Assembly (NCBI RefSeq): GCF_029837695.1 | Contig: NZ_JAOEEA010000018.1 | Location: 1-39,547, forward strand | Source: Pseudomonas sp. GD04019 | GTDB lineage: Bacteria > Pseudomonadota > Gammaproteobacteria > Pseudomonadales > Pseudomonadaceae | Direction of reading: 5' to 3' | DNA length: 39,547 bases | Shown here: in pieces, positions 8,166-16,858 of the stretch | How the letters are laid out: each line of letters starts with the position of its first letter | Numbering within the stretch: the stretch's first letter is position 1 | Program-made: the position numbers and the translations under genes | Notes under the pieces: generated by a model | The model's input: the letters and a program-made list of their open reading frames with translations, nothing else | Told to the model about the DNA's origin: nothing | Database searches by the model: none

Positions 8166-8801
8166 TCAGGGGCGGATGATGATGCCCTTGGCGAGCAGGT
8201 CGGCGCGGCCGTTGGTGTCGAGACCAGTGAGCACGCGCTCGATGACCTCCGCATCGCGCACCACGGCCACGGCGCGCACATCGTTCAGGGTGGCATCCAC
8301 CGAAGCGAACAGGATGCCGCTGGCGGCGCGGCGACCATCGTCGGTGCCGTCATCGTCGTAAGCGACGTATTCGCCCAGGTTGGCCAGCACCGCGAGGGTG
8401 AAGCTATCGTCGACGGCGAAGTCGGTCGAGCCGTCACCCACGGTGAAAGTCAGCCCGCCGCCCGTGAACGCCTGCCCCACGGTGCCTTCGCCCACCAGGG
8501 CGCCGGTCGGGTCCACCAGTTCGAACTTGCCGCCATTGGCTGCAGCTTCGGTGATGGTCAGGGTGTAGTTGCCGGTGATGGCCATGCTGGTGACCGTCAC
8601 CGAACCGATGGTGCCGTTACCAGTGTTGCCGCCAGCGGCAGTGGGGGTCAGGGCGTTGGCGGCGGTGATCAAGGCGATCAGCGTGCCGGCCTTGAGAATG
8701 CCGGAGCCGGCGGCAATGACCACCTCCTCGCGGCTGCGGGTGCCGTTGGCCTCCGAAAGGAGGAACTCGCCGGCGTACACGCCTTCGGTTTTGATGGTCA
8801 T
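8166..8801 (-). CDS. Head decoration protein, gpD type with an inserted domain
   Basis: Both ends of this 211-residue protein look like lambda gpD: an N-terminal part (GEFLLSEANGTRSREEVVI) and a C-terminal part (YDDDGTDDGRRAASGILF). Between them, roughly residues 57-137, lies an extra Gly/Thr-rich beta segment. Lambda gpD is about 110 residues, so the gain is about 100. The insert is likely an exposed beta domain on the capsid surface. The gene starts four bases inside the end of the protease gene (ATGA overlap), which supports the chosen start. Confidence 0.85.
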   Translation of the reverse strand: MTIKTEGVYAGEFLLSEANGTRSREEVVIAAGSGILKAGTLIALITAANALTPTAAGGNTGNGTIGSVTVTSMAITGNYTLTITEAAANGGKFELVDPTGALVGEGTVGQAFTGGGLTFTVGDGSTDFAVDDSFTLAVLANLGEYVAYDDDGTDDGRRAASGILFASVDATLNDVRAVAVVRDAEVIERVLTGLDTNGRADLLAKGIIIRP

Positions 8802-10006
8802 GCTTGTTTTCCTCCTTTAGAGGCTTGATTACGGCGCCGCGCGTACACATCGCTAGGCACCGGGGGTTGGTAAGCGGAGTTTTGTGGCAGATCGTCCAGC
8901 GGCGGTAGGCTGCTGATCTCGACGGCACCGCTGTTGCTGGCGAGCTTGTCCCACAGCTGCAACCGCGCTTCGTCGGGGCTGGCACCTGCCGCAATAAGGC
9001 CGGAGGCCTCGTCAGGCAACTTGGCAACGACGCAGACGGCATGGATGGCCTTCGCTCGGGTCAGCTCGGCTTTCACCGCTTCGGCGCTCTTCAGCCCGCT
9101 GGACTTGATCAGCGCGGGCAGGCAAGCCGAGAGCCCGGCAGCAGCACAGTCGACAGCGAGCTGAGCGGCCAGGGCCGCAGCCTCTGGCGACTGCGGTTCC
9201 GGGGTTGGTTCCGGCTCAGGGGCCGGCGTCGGCTCTGGCGCCAGCTCCGGCTCGACCTCGGCAACCAGCTGCCGCGCTGCCTCTGGCACATTGCGATAGC
9301 GATTGAGGATCTTGCCCATCGCAGCGTTGCGGGCCAGAGGCTGGCCAGCACCCAGAATCTCGTCGACGAAGCCGAACGCCTTGGCCTCGGCCGGGGTCAG
9401 CCAGGTTTCCTCGTCGATCATGCGACTCAGCTCGGCTTCATCGACCGTCAGCGCGCGGTGCTGGTAGCTGGCGATGATTCCCTCGCGGGCCTTGTCCATC
9501 ATGTCGGCCATCTTTCGCAGCTCCTCGCTGCCGCCGGCCATCCACGTCCAGGGGTTGTGGATCATCATCAGGGCGTTGTCGGCCATCTCGATACGATGAG
9601 CGCCGCAGACGGCCACGCTACCTGCACTGAAACACGCACCATCGATACGCCCGGTGCAACGCTCGCCCAGAGCGCGCAGGGTGTTGTGGATGGCGATGCC
9701 GTCGAAGAGGTCGCCCCCGATGGTGTCGAAGTGGACCAGCACCTTGGATACACTATCGTCCTGCGCCTGTAGGTCACGGATGAAGTCCCCCGAGGTCACG
9801 CCCCAGTAACCGATCTCGCCGTAGATGAAGACCTCGATGACCTTGGCATCACCCTCACCCACATCGCGGATGCTGTACCAGTGCTCGGCCTGCAACTCGG
9901 GCATGCCGGCAGCCTTATTGAAGATGCGCGGTGGCTCCGAGAAAGCGAAGCCAGGCGCTGCCAGGGCGATGGACAAGGCCAGCGCCAGGTGCTTGTGCTT
10001 GATCAT
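8798..10006 (-). CDS. Prohead protease, ClpP/S49 type, with C-terminal scaffold-like extension
   Basis: Residues about 50-225 form a ClpP-like serine protease. The GGDLFDGIAIHNTLR segment is followed by the nucleophile region GACFSAGSVAV and then MMIHNPWTW with the likely catalytic His. A Pro/Glu-rich linker (PEPEPTPEP) follows, then a helical C-terminal region that may act as scaffold, as in lambda gpC/Nu3. The start overlaps the portal stop (ATGA), which fixes it at 10,006. Unexpectedly, residues 1-23 look like a Sec signal peptide (KHKHLALALSIALAAPGFAFS). A later in-frame ATG (MPELQAEHW) would avoid it, but nothing in the sequence favours that start. Confidence 0.9.
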   Translation of the reverse strand: MIKHKHLALALSIALAAPGFAFSEPPRIFNKAAGMPELQAEHWYSIRDVGEGDAKVIEVFIYGEIGYWGVTSGDFIRDLQAQDDSVSKVLVHFDTIGGDLFDGIAIHNTLRALGERCTGRIDGACFSAGSVAVCGAHRIEMADNALMMIHNPWTWMAGGSEELRKMADMMDKAREGIIASYQHRALTVDEAELSRMIDEETWLTPAEAKAFGFVDEILGAGQPLARNAAMGKILNRYRNVPEAARQLVAEVEPELAPEPTPAPEPEPTPEPQSPEAAALAAQLAVDCAAAGLSACLPALIKSSGLKSAEAVKAELTRAKAIHAVCVVAKLPDEASGLIAAGASPDEARLQLWDKLASNSGAVEISSLPPLDDLPQNSAYQPPVPSDVYARRRNQASKGGKQA

Positions 10007-11460
10007 TGTTCGTCCTCTTTGCCACCTGTGGGGGCGGCGATTGCGGTGGTGTAGTTGAGGCCCAGGGTCTTCTCCCGGGCCTTGTCGTCGGCGTTCTCTT
10101 GGTCGATCTGCTCGGCGTCGTAACCGGTGCGCAGCACGTGCTCGCTGCGGCTGGAAAGGCCACCGCCAATCTCCAGCAGCTTGCCCTGGACGTCCTGCAC
10201 CGGATGGATGTACGCCCAGCCCTGCGGTACCCAGCGGGTGCGCAGATACTCACGACGCTTGGTCGCGTAGTCCGGCAGATCGATAGCCCCGGAGAGCACT
10301 GCCGCGTCCAGCCAGGCAGCCCGAACCGGCCGGCATAGCTGGAACACGTAGACCGAGAACTGCAACTGCTCGATGCGGCGCCGAAACTCGTTGAGCAGCA
10401 CCCGCAAAACCCGGTCGCTGATGTCGGCCATGTCGCCAGTCAGCAGCTCGTATGGCAGGCCAACACCCGCAGCAACGGCTTGCAGCTGCTGCCGCATAAA
10501 GTCGACATAGGTGTTGCCAGCATCGGGCGGGTCGGAGAACTCGATCTCCTCACCCTCCAGCAGCTCCTGCAGGGTGCCGGGCTCCATGGCCGCCATAGGC
10601 GTGCCATCGCGGTCAGCCTGAATCGGTTGCCCTGTGAGCGGATCCAGTACCGGCGGCCCACCTTCCTGGCGGGGCTTGGTGATGAAGCCGGCGAACAGGT
10701 TGCTCACTTCCTGGCGGAACAACACCGCGTCGTCGTAGTTGTCGAGCGACTTCAGGCGCAGCAGCACTGGAGCCAGACGCGGAACGCCTCGCAGCTGCCC
10801 ACCCTCCAGTGGCTCGAAGATATGCAGCACCTGGTCTGCAGGGATGCGGTGCAGTTCGTTATAGGTGGCGCCTGCCGCGCGGAAGTCACCCGGGTGGCTC
10901 TTGTACATCCAGTACGCCACCCGACGGCCAACCGGGTCGAACTCGATACCAGCCCGCACGATGTTGCCGCGCCGGGTGGTGAAGTTGCGGTCGGTCGGGC
11001 AGAACTCCGGGGCCAGCACCTGCAGTTGCAAGGGCACCGCCAGACCATCCTCCAGCTTGCGCTGGCGAAGCCGAACGAAGCACTCACCGCTCTCCTCCAC
11101 CACGCGGGCAATCACTGCCTGCAGACCATAGAAGTCGGTGCGGTTGTCGGCGTCCGCTTCGTCCGTCCAGTCATCCCACAGCAGGTTGAGCGCCGAGCGA
11201 ATCCCGGGGTCAGCGATTCTGGCACGTGGGGTGATGCCCGTACCGATCAGGCTGCTGACGCGGCGGTCAATGGCGCTGAAGGCATAGGGGTCATTGCGCA
11301 CGGCTGCGCGTGAACGGCGCCGCAGGGTTGGCAAAGCCGGGATGGCTACGGCATTCAGCGCAGCTTCAGGGGCATCCCAGCCCTGCGCACGCCGGCCCTG
11401 GCCGGCTCCCTCGTAGCTGTTGCGGAGGCGGCCAGAGCCGCGAACTCTCCGAGCCATCAT
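10003..11460 (-). CDS. Portal protein, lambda gpB family
   Basis: This 485-residue protein has the conserved parts of the lambda-type portal family. There is an early RNDPYAFSAIDRRVSSLIGTG stretch, then VVEESGECFVRLR and the central GVPRLAPVLLRLKSLDNYDDA. The C-terminal LPYELLTGDMADIS is followed by a segment rich in Arg and Gln. The portal forms the ring through which DNA enters and leaves the capsid. It lies between gpW and the protease genes, as in lambda. The first of two adjacent ATG codons overlaps the gpW stop. Confidence 0.93.
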   Translation of the reverse strand: MMARRVRGSGRLRNSYEGAGQGRRAQGWDAPEAALNAVAIPALPTLRRRSRAAVRNDPYAFSAIDRRVSSLIGTGITPRARIADPGIRSALNLLWDDWTDEADADNRTDFYGLQAVIARVVEESGECFVRLRQRKLEDGLAVPLQLQVLAPEFCPTDRNFTTRRGNIVRAGIEFDPVGRRVAYWMYKSHPGDFRAAGATYNELHRIPADQVLHIFEPLEGGQLRGVPRLAPVLLRLKSLDNYDDAVLFRQEVSNLFAGFITKPRQEGGPPVLDPLTGQPIQADRDGTPMAAMEPGTLQELLEGEEIEFSDPPDAGNTYVDFMRQQLQAVAAGVGLPYELLTGDMADISDRVLRVLLNEFRRRIEQLQFSVYVFQLCRPVRAAWLDAAVLSGAIDLPDYATKRREYLRTRWVPQGWAYIHPVQDVQGKLLEIGGGLSSRSEHVLRTGYDAEQIDQENADDKAREKTLGLNYTTAIAAPTGGKEDEQ

Positions 11461-11675
11461 GCCCCCTTGCCGCGGCTGTAGATCCGCACCTGACGTGGAC
11501 GCCCTACTTGGGCCTCCCGCGCCGCGTCGGCGGCGTACTGTTGTTCCAACATCCGGAGGCTGGCCAGCTCGGCGCGTTCGATTTGGCGGTCTGCCTTACG
11601 CACGCTCTGGCCTTTCTCCAGGATGACCTTGATCGCCGCCCGGACTTCATCCAGGCGCTGCTGTGCAGTGCTCAT
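11457..11675 (-). CDS. Head-tail connector, gpW-like
   Basis: The 72-residue product is helical and charged (MSTAQQRLDEVRAAIKVILE), ending in a basic tail. Lambda gpW is 68 residues and sits in the same place, between the large terminase and portal genes. The gene ends in an ATGA overlap with the portal gene. The assignment relies on length, composition and position. Confidence 0.75.
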   Translation of the reverse strand: MSTAQQRLDEVRAAIKVILEKGQSVRKADRQIERAELASLRMLEQQYAADAAREAQVGRPRQVRIYSRGKGA

Positions 11676-11687
11676 GCTGACCTCGGC

Positions 11688-13685
11688 TTATCGACGGCTC
11701 AGATACCCGCTGCGCGAGGTACGCCGGCCAGTTGGCTTGGGCTGTGGTGTAGCAGCAGGTGCTGCCGGTTGAGGCCTTTGCGGCGATTGCACTGGACCGG
11801 GCTCGTCATCATCCGCTGCACTGGGCGCCGGGGCTTGAGGCACAGCGAACAGGTTGCCCTGGCCCACCGCAGCACGCAGGTTGCTCCACTGTGGCTCGTG
11901 ATACCGATGCAAACCCAGAAACTGGGCAGCGGCCAGGTTGTACACCATGAGGTCGAGCGCCTCGTTGCGCTCTGACTTGGCCTTAACCCACTCGATGCGT
12001 TTGAAGCCCTTCACGTAGCGGGTGACCTTACGCTCCGCCACACACTGGTCGAAGAACTCGGCCGGGAGGTCGGACGAGAAATGCAAAGCCCCCGGGCCTT
12101 CCTCTAGCTGGTACCGGTTGTAGATCCAGTCCTTGGCGGTGTCGGTACCGATCATCCACAGCTCGGCACCTTGCTTCTCGGTGTTCCCGCGCCAGGTGAC
12201 GTCGACCTTTGAGGGTCGTTGAGCCAATACCGGACGGCCTCGCTTACTGGAGCCTTTTACCGCCAGCACGTTGCGCCAGCGGCGCAGCCGGGTGAACTGG
12301 TATACCTCGTCCGTGTGGTGACCACCAGAGTCGATGCAGGCTGCGCAGATCGACAGGTCAACACCGCTGACGTGGCGGTACCGCTCCTTCAGCTTCTCAT
12401 CGAGCAGGGCCCAGGTTCGCTCGTCGGCGGGGTCGCCAGGGATCACCTGGAAGTCCACCGTCCAGCGCTCCATGCCTTCGCCCCAGCCCATCACCAGCAG
12501 CTCCAGCCGGTTGTGCTGGGTATCCACCGCGGCGGTGAGGATCAATGCGCCGGCCGGCACAAGGCCGAGCCGGTGCCCTTCTGCCTCGGCGCGCTGCCGC
12601 AGCTCGTCGGCCTTGGTCATCTCCTCGGCGCTGTCCCACACCTTGGCAAGCCGAGTGTTGTAGAACACCTGCATGGAGCCGGGATCGCCCTTCTCCTGCA
12701 GTTTTTTGGCCTCGTCGTACTCCTTGGCCATGTCCGGCCAGCTGAGCCAGCCGGGTGGCGCGTAGAGCGCACTGAGCGTGAAGCTGACTGTCTCGCCGTC
12801 GCCTGCGGCATGGGCACGCCACTCGCCAGCCTCCAGCATGGTGGCCTTGTGGTGCTCCTCGATCAGCGCGCAGCCCGGTGTGCAGCACTGATACTGCACA
12901 TGGCGGTAGTCGTCGGTGTACTTCAATCCCTCCCACTCCAGCACCTGGTAGGTGCCGCAGTGCGGGCACGGCACATAGAAGTGCCGCTGATCACCCTGCT
13001 CGAACAGGTCGAAAATGCGCGAGACGCCCTTCAGTGTTGGCGAGCTGGAGTAGTAGAACTTCGCGCGGCGCCCGAAGGTGGACCCACGGGCCTCGGCCTG
13101 CTTGACCGGGTCGCCATCGTTGTCGACGTCCAGCTCCCAGCGGTCGATCTCGTCGCCGTACACATACCGAGCAGAAAGCTCTGCCAGGTTGGAGGCCGAT
13201 GCCGCGGTGGCGCAGTACAGCGCACCGCCTTCGAACTCCTTGGTGTCCAGGGTGTTGCGGGCGTCACGGGAGCGGGGCTTGGCCACTCGCTGGGTGAGCA
13301 CTGGCACGGCCTTGATCGTCTTGTCGATCCGGCCGGATACCCGCTTGCTCAGCTTCTCCGTGGGCAGCAGCACCAGAAAGTTGGCAGGCGCCATGTGGAT
13401 GCTGCCGCCGATCCAGTTGAGCGCCACCTGCGTCTTCATCAGCTGAGAGGCGATCATGGTCACCACTCGCTTCGCCGGGTGCATGGGTGAGAGGCAGCGC
13501 TGCGGCTCACGGGCAAACGGAGTGCGGTCGGTGTGGTACTTGCCAGGCTCTGCCGCGCCGGTGTCCGGCGGGATCATCTGGTATTCGTCGGCCCACTCGT
13601 CGATCCACAGCTCAGGGTCGGGCATCAGCCCTCTGCGGTATGCCGCCAGGTACGCGGCGGCACCATCGGCATACGGTTGTTCCAT
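11688..13685 (-). CDS. Terminase large subunit, lambda gpA family
   Basis: This 665-residue protein is the packaging motor. The N-terminal ATPase has an unusual Walker A-like segment (ASQLMKTQ, about residues 79-86) and a Walker B-like YVYGDEID (about 174-180), both typical of the gpA branch. A cysteine-rich element (CPHC with later CC and CXXXC) lies about residues 240-275. The nuclease half follows, with the conserved AVDTQHNRLE and CIDSGGHHTDEVY regions. The C-terminal 60 residues are Pro/Ala-rich and probably disordered. It follows the small terminase gene after three bases. Confidence 0.95.
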   Translation of the reverse strand: MEQPYADGAAAYLAAYRRGLMPDPELWIDEWADEYQMIPPDTGAAEPGKYHTDRTPFAREPQRCLSPMHPAKRVVTMIASQLMKTQVALNWIGGSIHMAPANFLVLLPTEKLSKRVSGRIDKTIKAVPVLTQRVAKPRSRDARNTLDTKEFEGGALYCATAASASNLAELSARYVYGDEIDRWELDVDNDGDPVKQAEARGSTFGRRAKFYYSSSPTLKGVSRIFDLFEQGDQRHFYVPCPHCGTYQVLEWEGLKYTDDYRHVQYQCCTPGCALIEEHHKATMLEAGEWRAHAAGDGETVSFTLSALYAPPGWLSWPDMAKEYDEAKKLQEKGDPGSMQVFYNTRLAKVWDSAEEMTKADELRQRAEAEGHRLGLVPAGALILTAAVDTQHNRLELLVMGWGEGMERWTVDFQVIPGDPADERTWALLDEKLKERYRHVSGVDLSICAACIDSGGHHTDEVYQFTRLRRWRNVLAVKGSSKRGRPVLAQRPSKVDVTWRGNTEKQGAELWMIGTDTAKDWIYNRYQLEEGPGALHFSSDLPAEFFDQCVAERKVTRYVKGFKRIEWVKAKSERNEALDLMVYNLAAAQFLGLHRYHEPQWSNLRAAVGQGNLFAVPQAPAPSAADDDEPGPVQSPQRPQPAAPAATPQPKPTGRRTSRSGYLSRR

Positions 13686-13688
13686 GGC

Positions 13689-14267
13689 TCAGTTCGTCTC
13701 TGTGTCGCCCTGTGCGCTCTGCAGCTGGCGGTCGGCATCTTCCAGGGCACGGCGTATCGCCTGGACCAGGCGGCGCTCGATCTCCCAGGGGTCGGTCAGT
13801 GTCACCAGCTCGCCAGCAACCTTGGGCGGGATACCCAGCATCAAGTCACGCAAGACCCGAGCGGCTGTGAAAGCAGCGGAGTCCACCAATGCCTGCTCGA
13901 CCAGCTCGCCGCGACTCTTGCGGTGTTCGTCTTCGGCAAGCAGCGCGAGGGCGTACTCACGGCGGGCCCGGGCTTTCTGGTAATCCGGCGCAGGGCCTAC
14001 TGGTCCAGGCACTGCCAGGGCCGGGCTCGGCTCGGCTGTCGGTGCGATGTGGGCATACACACCCTTCTCCACCCGGTCCTGGTGATGCCGTTCGGCTACA
14101 CCAGCCTTGCTGGGGTCAGCACTAGCCGCGAGCTGTGCATCGCTGGCTTCGGCGTCCACCTTCCCTTCGGGGGTGAGCACCAAGCGGCCTTGCTTCACCA
14201 GCTTGGACACATAGGCGCGAGACCAGCCGCGCCGATCCGCGTACTCAGCCTTGGCCATGAGAGTCAT
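13689..14267 (-). CDS. Terminase small subunit (Nu1-like)
   Basis: The 192-residue product has an N-terminal helix-turn-helix (YADRRGWSRAYVSKLVKQGRL) followed by GKVDAEASDAQL, the pattern of Nu1-type small terminases. These recognise the packaging site and recruit the large subunit. A helical second half probably mediates oligomerisation and contact with the large subunit. The start at 14,267 is supported by AGGT about 8 nt upstream; a second ATG three codons later is possible. The repeat cluster immediately upstream may be its binding site. Confidence 0.85.
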   Translation of the reverse strand: MTLMAKAEYADRRGWSRAYVSKLVKQGRLVLTPEGKVDAEASDAQLAASADPSKAGVAERHHQDRVEKGVYAHIAPTAEPSPALAVPGPVGPAPDYQKARARREYALALLAEDEHRKSRGELVEQALVDSAAFTAARVLRDLMLGIPPKVAGELVTLTDPWEIERRLVQAIRRALEDADRQLQSAQGDTETN

Positions 14268-14279
14268 TGGGGATACCTG

Positions 14280-14330
14280 TTAACCACGATGAACCACGAG
14301 GGTTAACCCGATTAACCCCTGTTAACTAAC
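14280..14330. repeat. Phased TTAACC-type repeat cluster upstream of small terminase gene
   Basis: Five related units lie almost end to end: TTAACCACGA, TGAACCACGA, GGTTAACCCG, ATTAACCCCT, GTTAACTAAC. The AAC core recurs at spacings of 10, 13, 9 and 10 bases, close to one helical turn each. The block lies in the 151-base gap between the lysis-side genes and the small terminase gene, the position of cos in lambda. It may be the small-terminase binding part of the packaging site. The rest of the gap (14,331-14,418) shows a GGGGCCCC palindrome and nothing else clear. Confidence 0.55.
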
Positions 14331-14418
14331 TTCCACGCCCAGCCACTAGTGCGAAAACGGGGCTCGAATTACCCTTGCGGCCTCCGGATTTTCAGGGGCC
14401 CCCGGCACACCGCCGCGG

Positions 14419-15171
14419 CTACCGCCCCCTGCCCCGACGCCTGCCCAGCGCCTTGACCACCGCGAGGTCGATGTTCGTTTCGATCCGCGCATCATCCTCG
14501 GCCACTCGCCGGACGATGTCGTAGAAGCGGAAGCGCTCGCGGTACTGCGGCTGACGCACGAACGCCAACACCATCTGCACCTGCTGCCCCCTGCGCTCGG
14601 CAATACCGATTGCAGTGCGCCCGCGCTTCATCACGAAGAACGCAGAGCCATGCCCCTTGCGGGTGGAGCGGCGGCTACCCGTGGCGTTGTGATCCGCCCC
14701 AGCACGACCGAATGCGCGCAGACCCGAGAGGATCTGCATCATGTGCCCGCGGCTGATCCCGCCATTGCTATCGAGCCGCGCTCCGGCCGCTGGCACGATG
14801 AACCGCCCAGCAGGCAGCACACCAATCTCGCGCAGCATCTTCTCCGAGCCCTTGTTCAAGCGCTCGCCACCTGCCACCTGCGGGTTGAACCACTCGTCGA
14901 AGCCGCGACCCTTGCCGCCCAGCTTGCCGTCCTTCACCCACAGCGCCACCACCGGATTGCTTGGCGTGGCGTTCTGCATATAGATCGAGTTCTTCACCCA
15001 GGCAGTAGGCCGGTCGAAGGCCTCATCCATACCAGCCCGCAGCAGCTGCCGCGCCTGATTGCCCGTGTGGTTGAGCGCATCGGCCAGCACCTCGCCGGCC
15101 ACATCACTGCCCAACGCCTGCAGCTCGGCAAGCGCATCCTCAAGATCAAACGCGCTGATCGTCCCTCTCAT
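14419..15171 (-). CDS. Probable minor virion protein (tail completion / gpZ-like)
   Basis: This 250-residue protein starts with a helical region (VLADALNHTGNQARQLLRAGMDEAFDRPTAWVK) resembling the start of lambda gpZ-like minor tail proteins. It has a basic middle section and ends with a helix and an Arg-rich tail. The position, between holin and small terminase, is unusual for a tail protein, since lambda has an endolysin and spanin genes there. No lytic active site is visible. Its start overlaps the holin stop by four bases. Alternative: an uncharacterised head or lysis accessory protein. Confidence 0.55.
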   Translation of the reverse strand: MRGTISAFDLEDALAELQALGSDVAGEVLADALNHTGNQARQLLRAGMDEAFDRPTAWVKNSIYMQNATPSNPVVALWVKDGKLGGKGRGFDEWFNPQVAGGERLNKGSEKMLREIGVLPAGRFIVPAAGARLDSNGGISRGHMMQILSGLRAFGRAGADHNATGSRRSTRKGHGSAFFVMKRGRTAIGIAERRGQQVQMVLAFVRQPQYRERFRFYDIVRRVAEDDARIETNIDLAVVKALGRRRGRGR

Positions 15172-15497
15172 TGCGTGTGCGCCGTGCGCCGCCGATCTGG
15201 CCCGGTGTACGTCACCGACTCAGGCCGCAACACACCGGCCAGGTTGCCGCCCGTGCGCATCACAGACACAGCGAACACTGCCAGCATCACCACCAGCGGC
15301 CAGGCGCCCGGGGGCAACACCAGGTCACCCTTGAGGATGTGGATCATCGTCACGCCAGCGCTGAACATCACCGCCACCGCCAGGCACGAGATACCGCGCC
15401 GGAAGCGAGCGTCTCCACGCTGGAAAGTGAACAGGCGAATGAACACCACCACACACAACCAGAACACCACCTGAGTCAGGACATAGCTCAACATCAC
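15168..15497 (-). CDS. Probable 3TM holin
   Basis: The 109-residue product has three hydrophobic segments (about residues 5-24, 36-54 and 63-82) and a basic, hydrophilic C-terminus (TGPDRRRTAHTQ). An Arg-rich loop (FQRGDARFRRG) follows the first segment. This pattern matches the small three-helix phage holins of Pseudomonas. Holins form lesions in the inner membrane and time lysis. It overlaps the upstream membrane protein gene by four bases (ATGA), so the two are produced together. Confidence 0.75.
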   Translation of the reverse strand: MMLSYVLTQVVFWLCVVVFIRLFTFQRGDARFRRGISCLAVAVMFSAGVTMIHILKGDLVLPPGAWPLVVMLAVFAVSVMRTGGNLAGVLRPESVTYTGPDRRRTAHTQ

Positions 15498-15862
15498 TGC
15501 CCCCTCTGGCGCTCCAGCGAAGCCGGATCACCAAATTTCTTGACCAGTCCGAGGGAAATCGTGACCACCAACAGCGAGGCCGCAAAGCCTGCCGGCGCCG
15601 GATAGGCGAAGGGATGCATCCCCCACACCTCGAACTCCACGATGGCCGGGGCAAACAGATAGCCCATCACGAACGACACCATGAAGAACAACACCCGCAG
15701 CGCAAGACCCAGCTCGCGGGTGGTCGTGAAGTAGATCAACGCGCCGAGCAGCGCCCCGGTCATGGCCTCGCCGTTGATGCCGGCAATGAAGCCTGCCAAG
15801 CCCAGGCCGGCAGCGCCGGCCACCGCCACCACTCCCGCACTCGTGGATACCGGCTCGCCCAT
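15494..15862 (-). CDS. Membrane protein, probable second holin or antiholin
   Basis: The product is 122 residues from the ATG at 15,862, chosen because GGGAGG lies 6 nt upstream. An earlier ATG at 15,883 lacks this. There are about four hydrophobic stretches (residues 10-28, 34-50, 55-75 and 90-108), two of them Gly/Ala-rich, and a charged C-terminus. Coupled to the next small membrane protein, it fits a holin/antiholin pair. No endolysin gene is adjacent, so the muralytic enzyme must lie outside the window. Confidence 0.7.
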   Translation of the reverse strand: MGEPVSTSAGVVAVAGAAGLGLAGFIAGINGEAMTGALLGALIYFTTTRELGLALRVLFFMVSFVMGYLFAPAIVEFEVWGMHPFAYPAPAGFAASLLVVTISLGLVKKFGDPASLERQRGQ

Positions 15863-15955
15863 CACTACCTCCCATGCGGCCACCGGCCAGAAGAAAAAGC
15901 CCCGCCGTGAGGGGCAAGTGACTGGCCGCCTGCCTGAGCAACCAATCGGAAAAAG

Positions 15956-15983
15956 AAAACCCCGCCACAGTGGGCGGGGTTTT
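15956..15983. terminator. Bidirectional terminator upstream of the holin genes
   Basis: AAAACCCCGCC (15,956-15,966) pairs with GGCGGGGTTTT (15,973-15,983). The stem has T runs on both strands. It sits in the 254-base gap between the Q-like gene and the holins. A second, smaller GC hairpin lies at about 15,897-15,916 and an imperfect palindrome (CGGTAGGCGTACCTATCG) at 16,043-16,060. This arrangement fits a Q-type antiterminated late promoter region, but no -10/-35 pair stands out. Confidence 0.75.
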
Positions 15984-16116
15984 GCAGGTGCCCAGGCGGG
16001 GTGGCCTGGGGCTTAGCGGCACAGCACTGTGCGCTCTGTTGCTCGGTAGGCGTACCTATCGAATCGTGGTGACTTTCTACCAACGAAAGGACAAACCGAT
16101 AACCCCCCTTTAACGG

Positions 16117-16755
16117 TTATTCCGGGGAAAGCTCGGCAAAGCTCGGCGGCGCCGAGTCACCCGACGAGCGGTCGTCTTGCGGCGCCGCGCCGCCAGCCCT
16201 GCGGGCCTTGTGTGCGGCAATTGCGCCCTGCCCGCCCTGCTGCGCCTCGAACTCAGCCCCACGCCCACGGTGCGCCCTCACAGCCTGGCGAACCGAGGCA
16301 GCGCGGAACCTATCGCCCTCCCGCCTGGCCTGGCCACGGGCCTTTGCCAACCCACCCAGCCGCTTGTGCAGCTCCAACTCCAGCAGCTCATGCAGCCGCC
16401 CCACCAGCCGGGTGTAAGCCCGCCGCCCAGCATCACCCCGGCCGATGGCCAGATCCGCAACCTGCTCGGCTACGGACAGCTGCGGTCGGTACGCATACCG
16501 GCGCCGCGCCAGGGCATGCAGCAGCACACCCCCATCCACCCGCTCAATCGCCGCCAGCGCCGCCTCAACCTCGCAGGCCACGTAATCAGGCCCAGCCCCC
16601 GCCAGCAACAACTTGCTGCCGCCAACCCCGCCGCGCGGCGCACAGCCCTTGAACTCGACGATGGTGCCCATCGCACTGCCCAAGCCACCGGCCGAGCCGC
16701 ACTTGTTGAGCTGGTCGCCCCAATGCACCAACAGCGCCTCGATTGCCTCATTCAT
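16117..16755 (-). CDS. Putative late-gene regulator, antitermination Q-like
   Basis: The product is 212 residues from the ATG at 16,755, which has GGGGGAAA upstream. The N-terminal part (LLVHWGDQLNKCGSAGGLGSAMG) resembles phage Q-type proteins. A helix-turn-helix-like stretch lies about residues 100-145 (LSVAEQVADLAIGRGDAGRR). The C-terminal third is rich in Arg, Ala and Gln and probably disordered. It lies between the replication gene and the lysis and head genes with a strong terminator just downstream, as expected of a regulator that lets polymerase pass into the late genes. The family assignment is by resemblance and position. Confidence 0.55.
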   Translation of the reverse strand: MNEAIEALLVHWGDQLNKCGSAGGLGSAMGTIVEFKGCAPRGGVGGSKLLLAGAGPDYVACEVEAALAAIERVDGGVLLHALARRRYAYRPQLSVAEQVADLAIGRGDAGRRAYTRLVGRLHELLELELHKRLGGLAKARGQARREGDRFRAASVRQAVRAHRGRGAEFEAQQGGQGAIAAHKARRAGGAAPQDDRSSGDSAPPSFAELSPE

Positions 16756-16858
16756 GGCCCGTTTCCCCCTCGGCAGAACCAACCCAACACACAAACCCCA
16801 AACCCAACACAAACCCTACACAGCTCAAACCCAGCAAAAACAATGCTTTCAAGGCATC

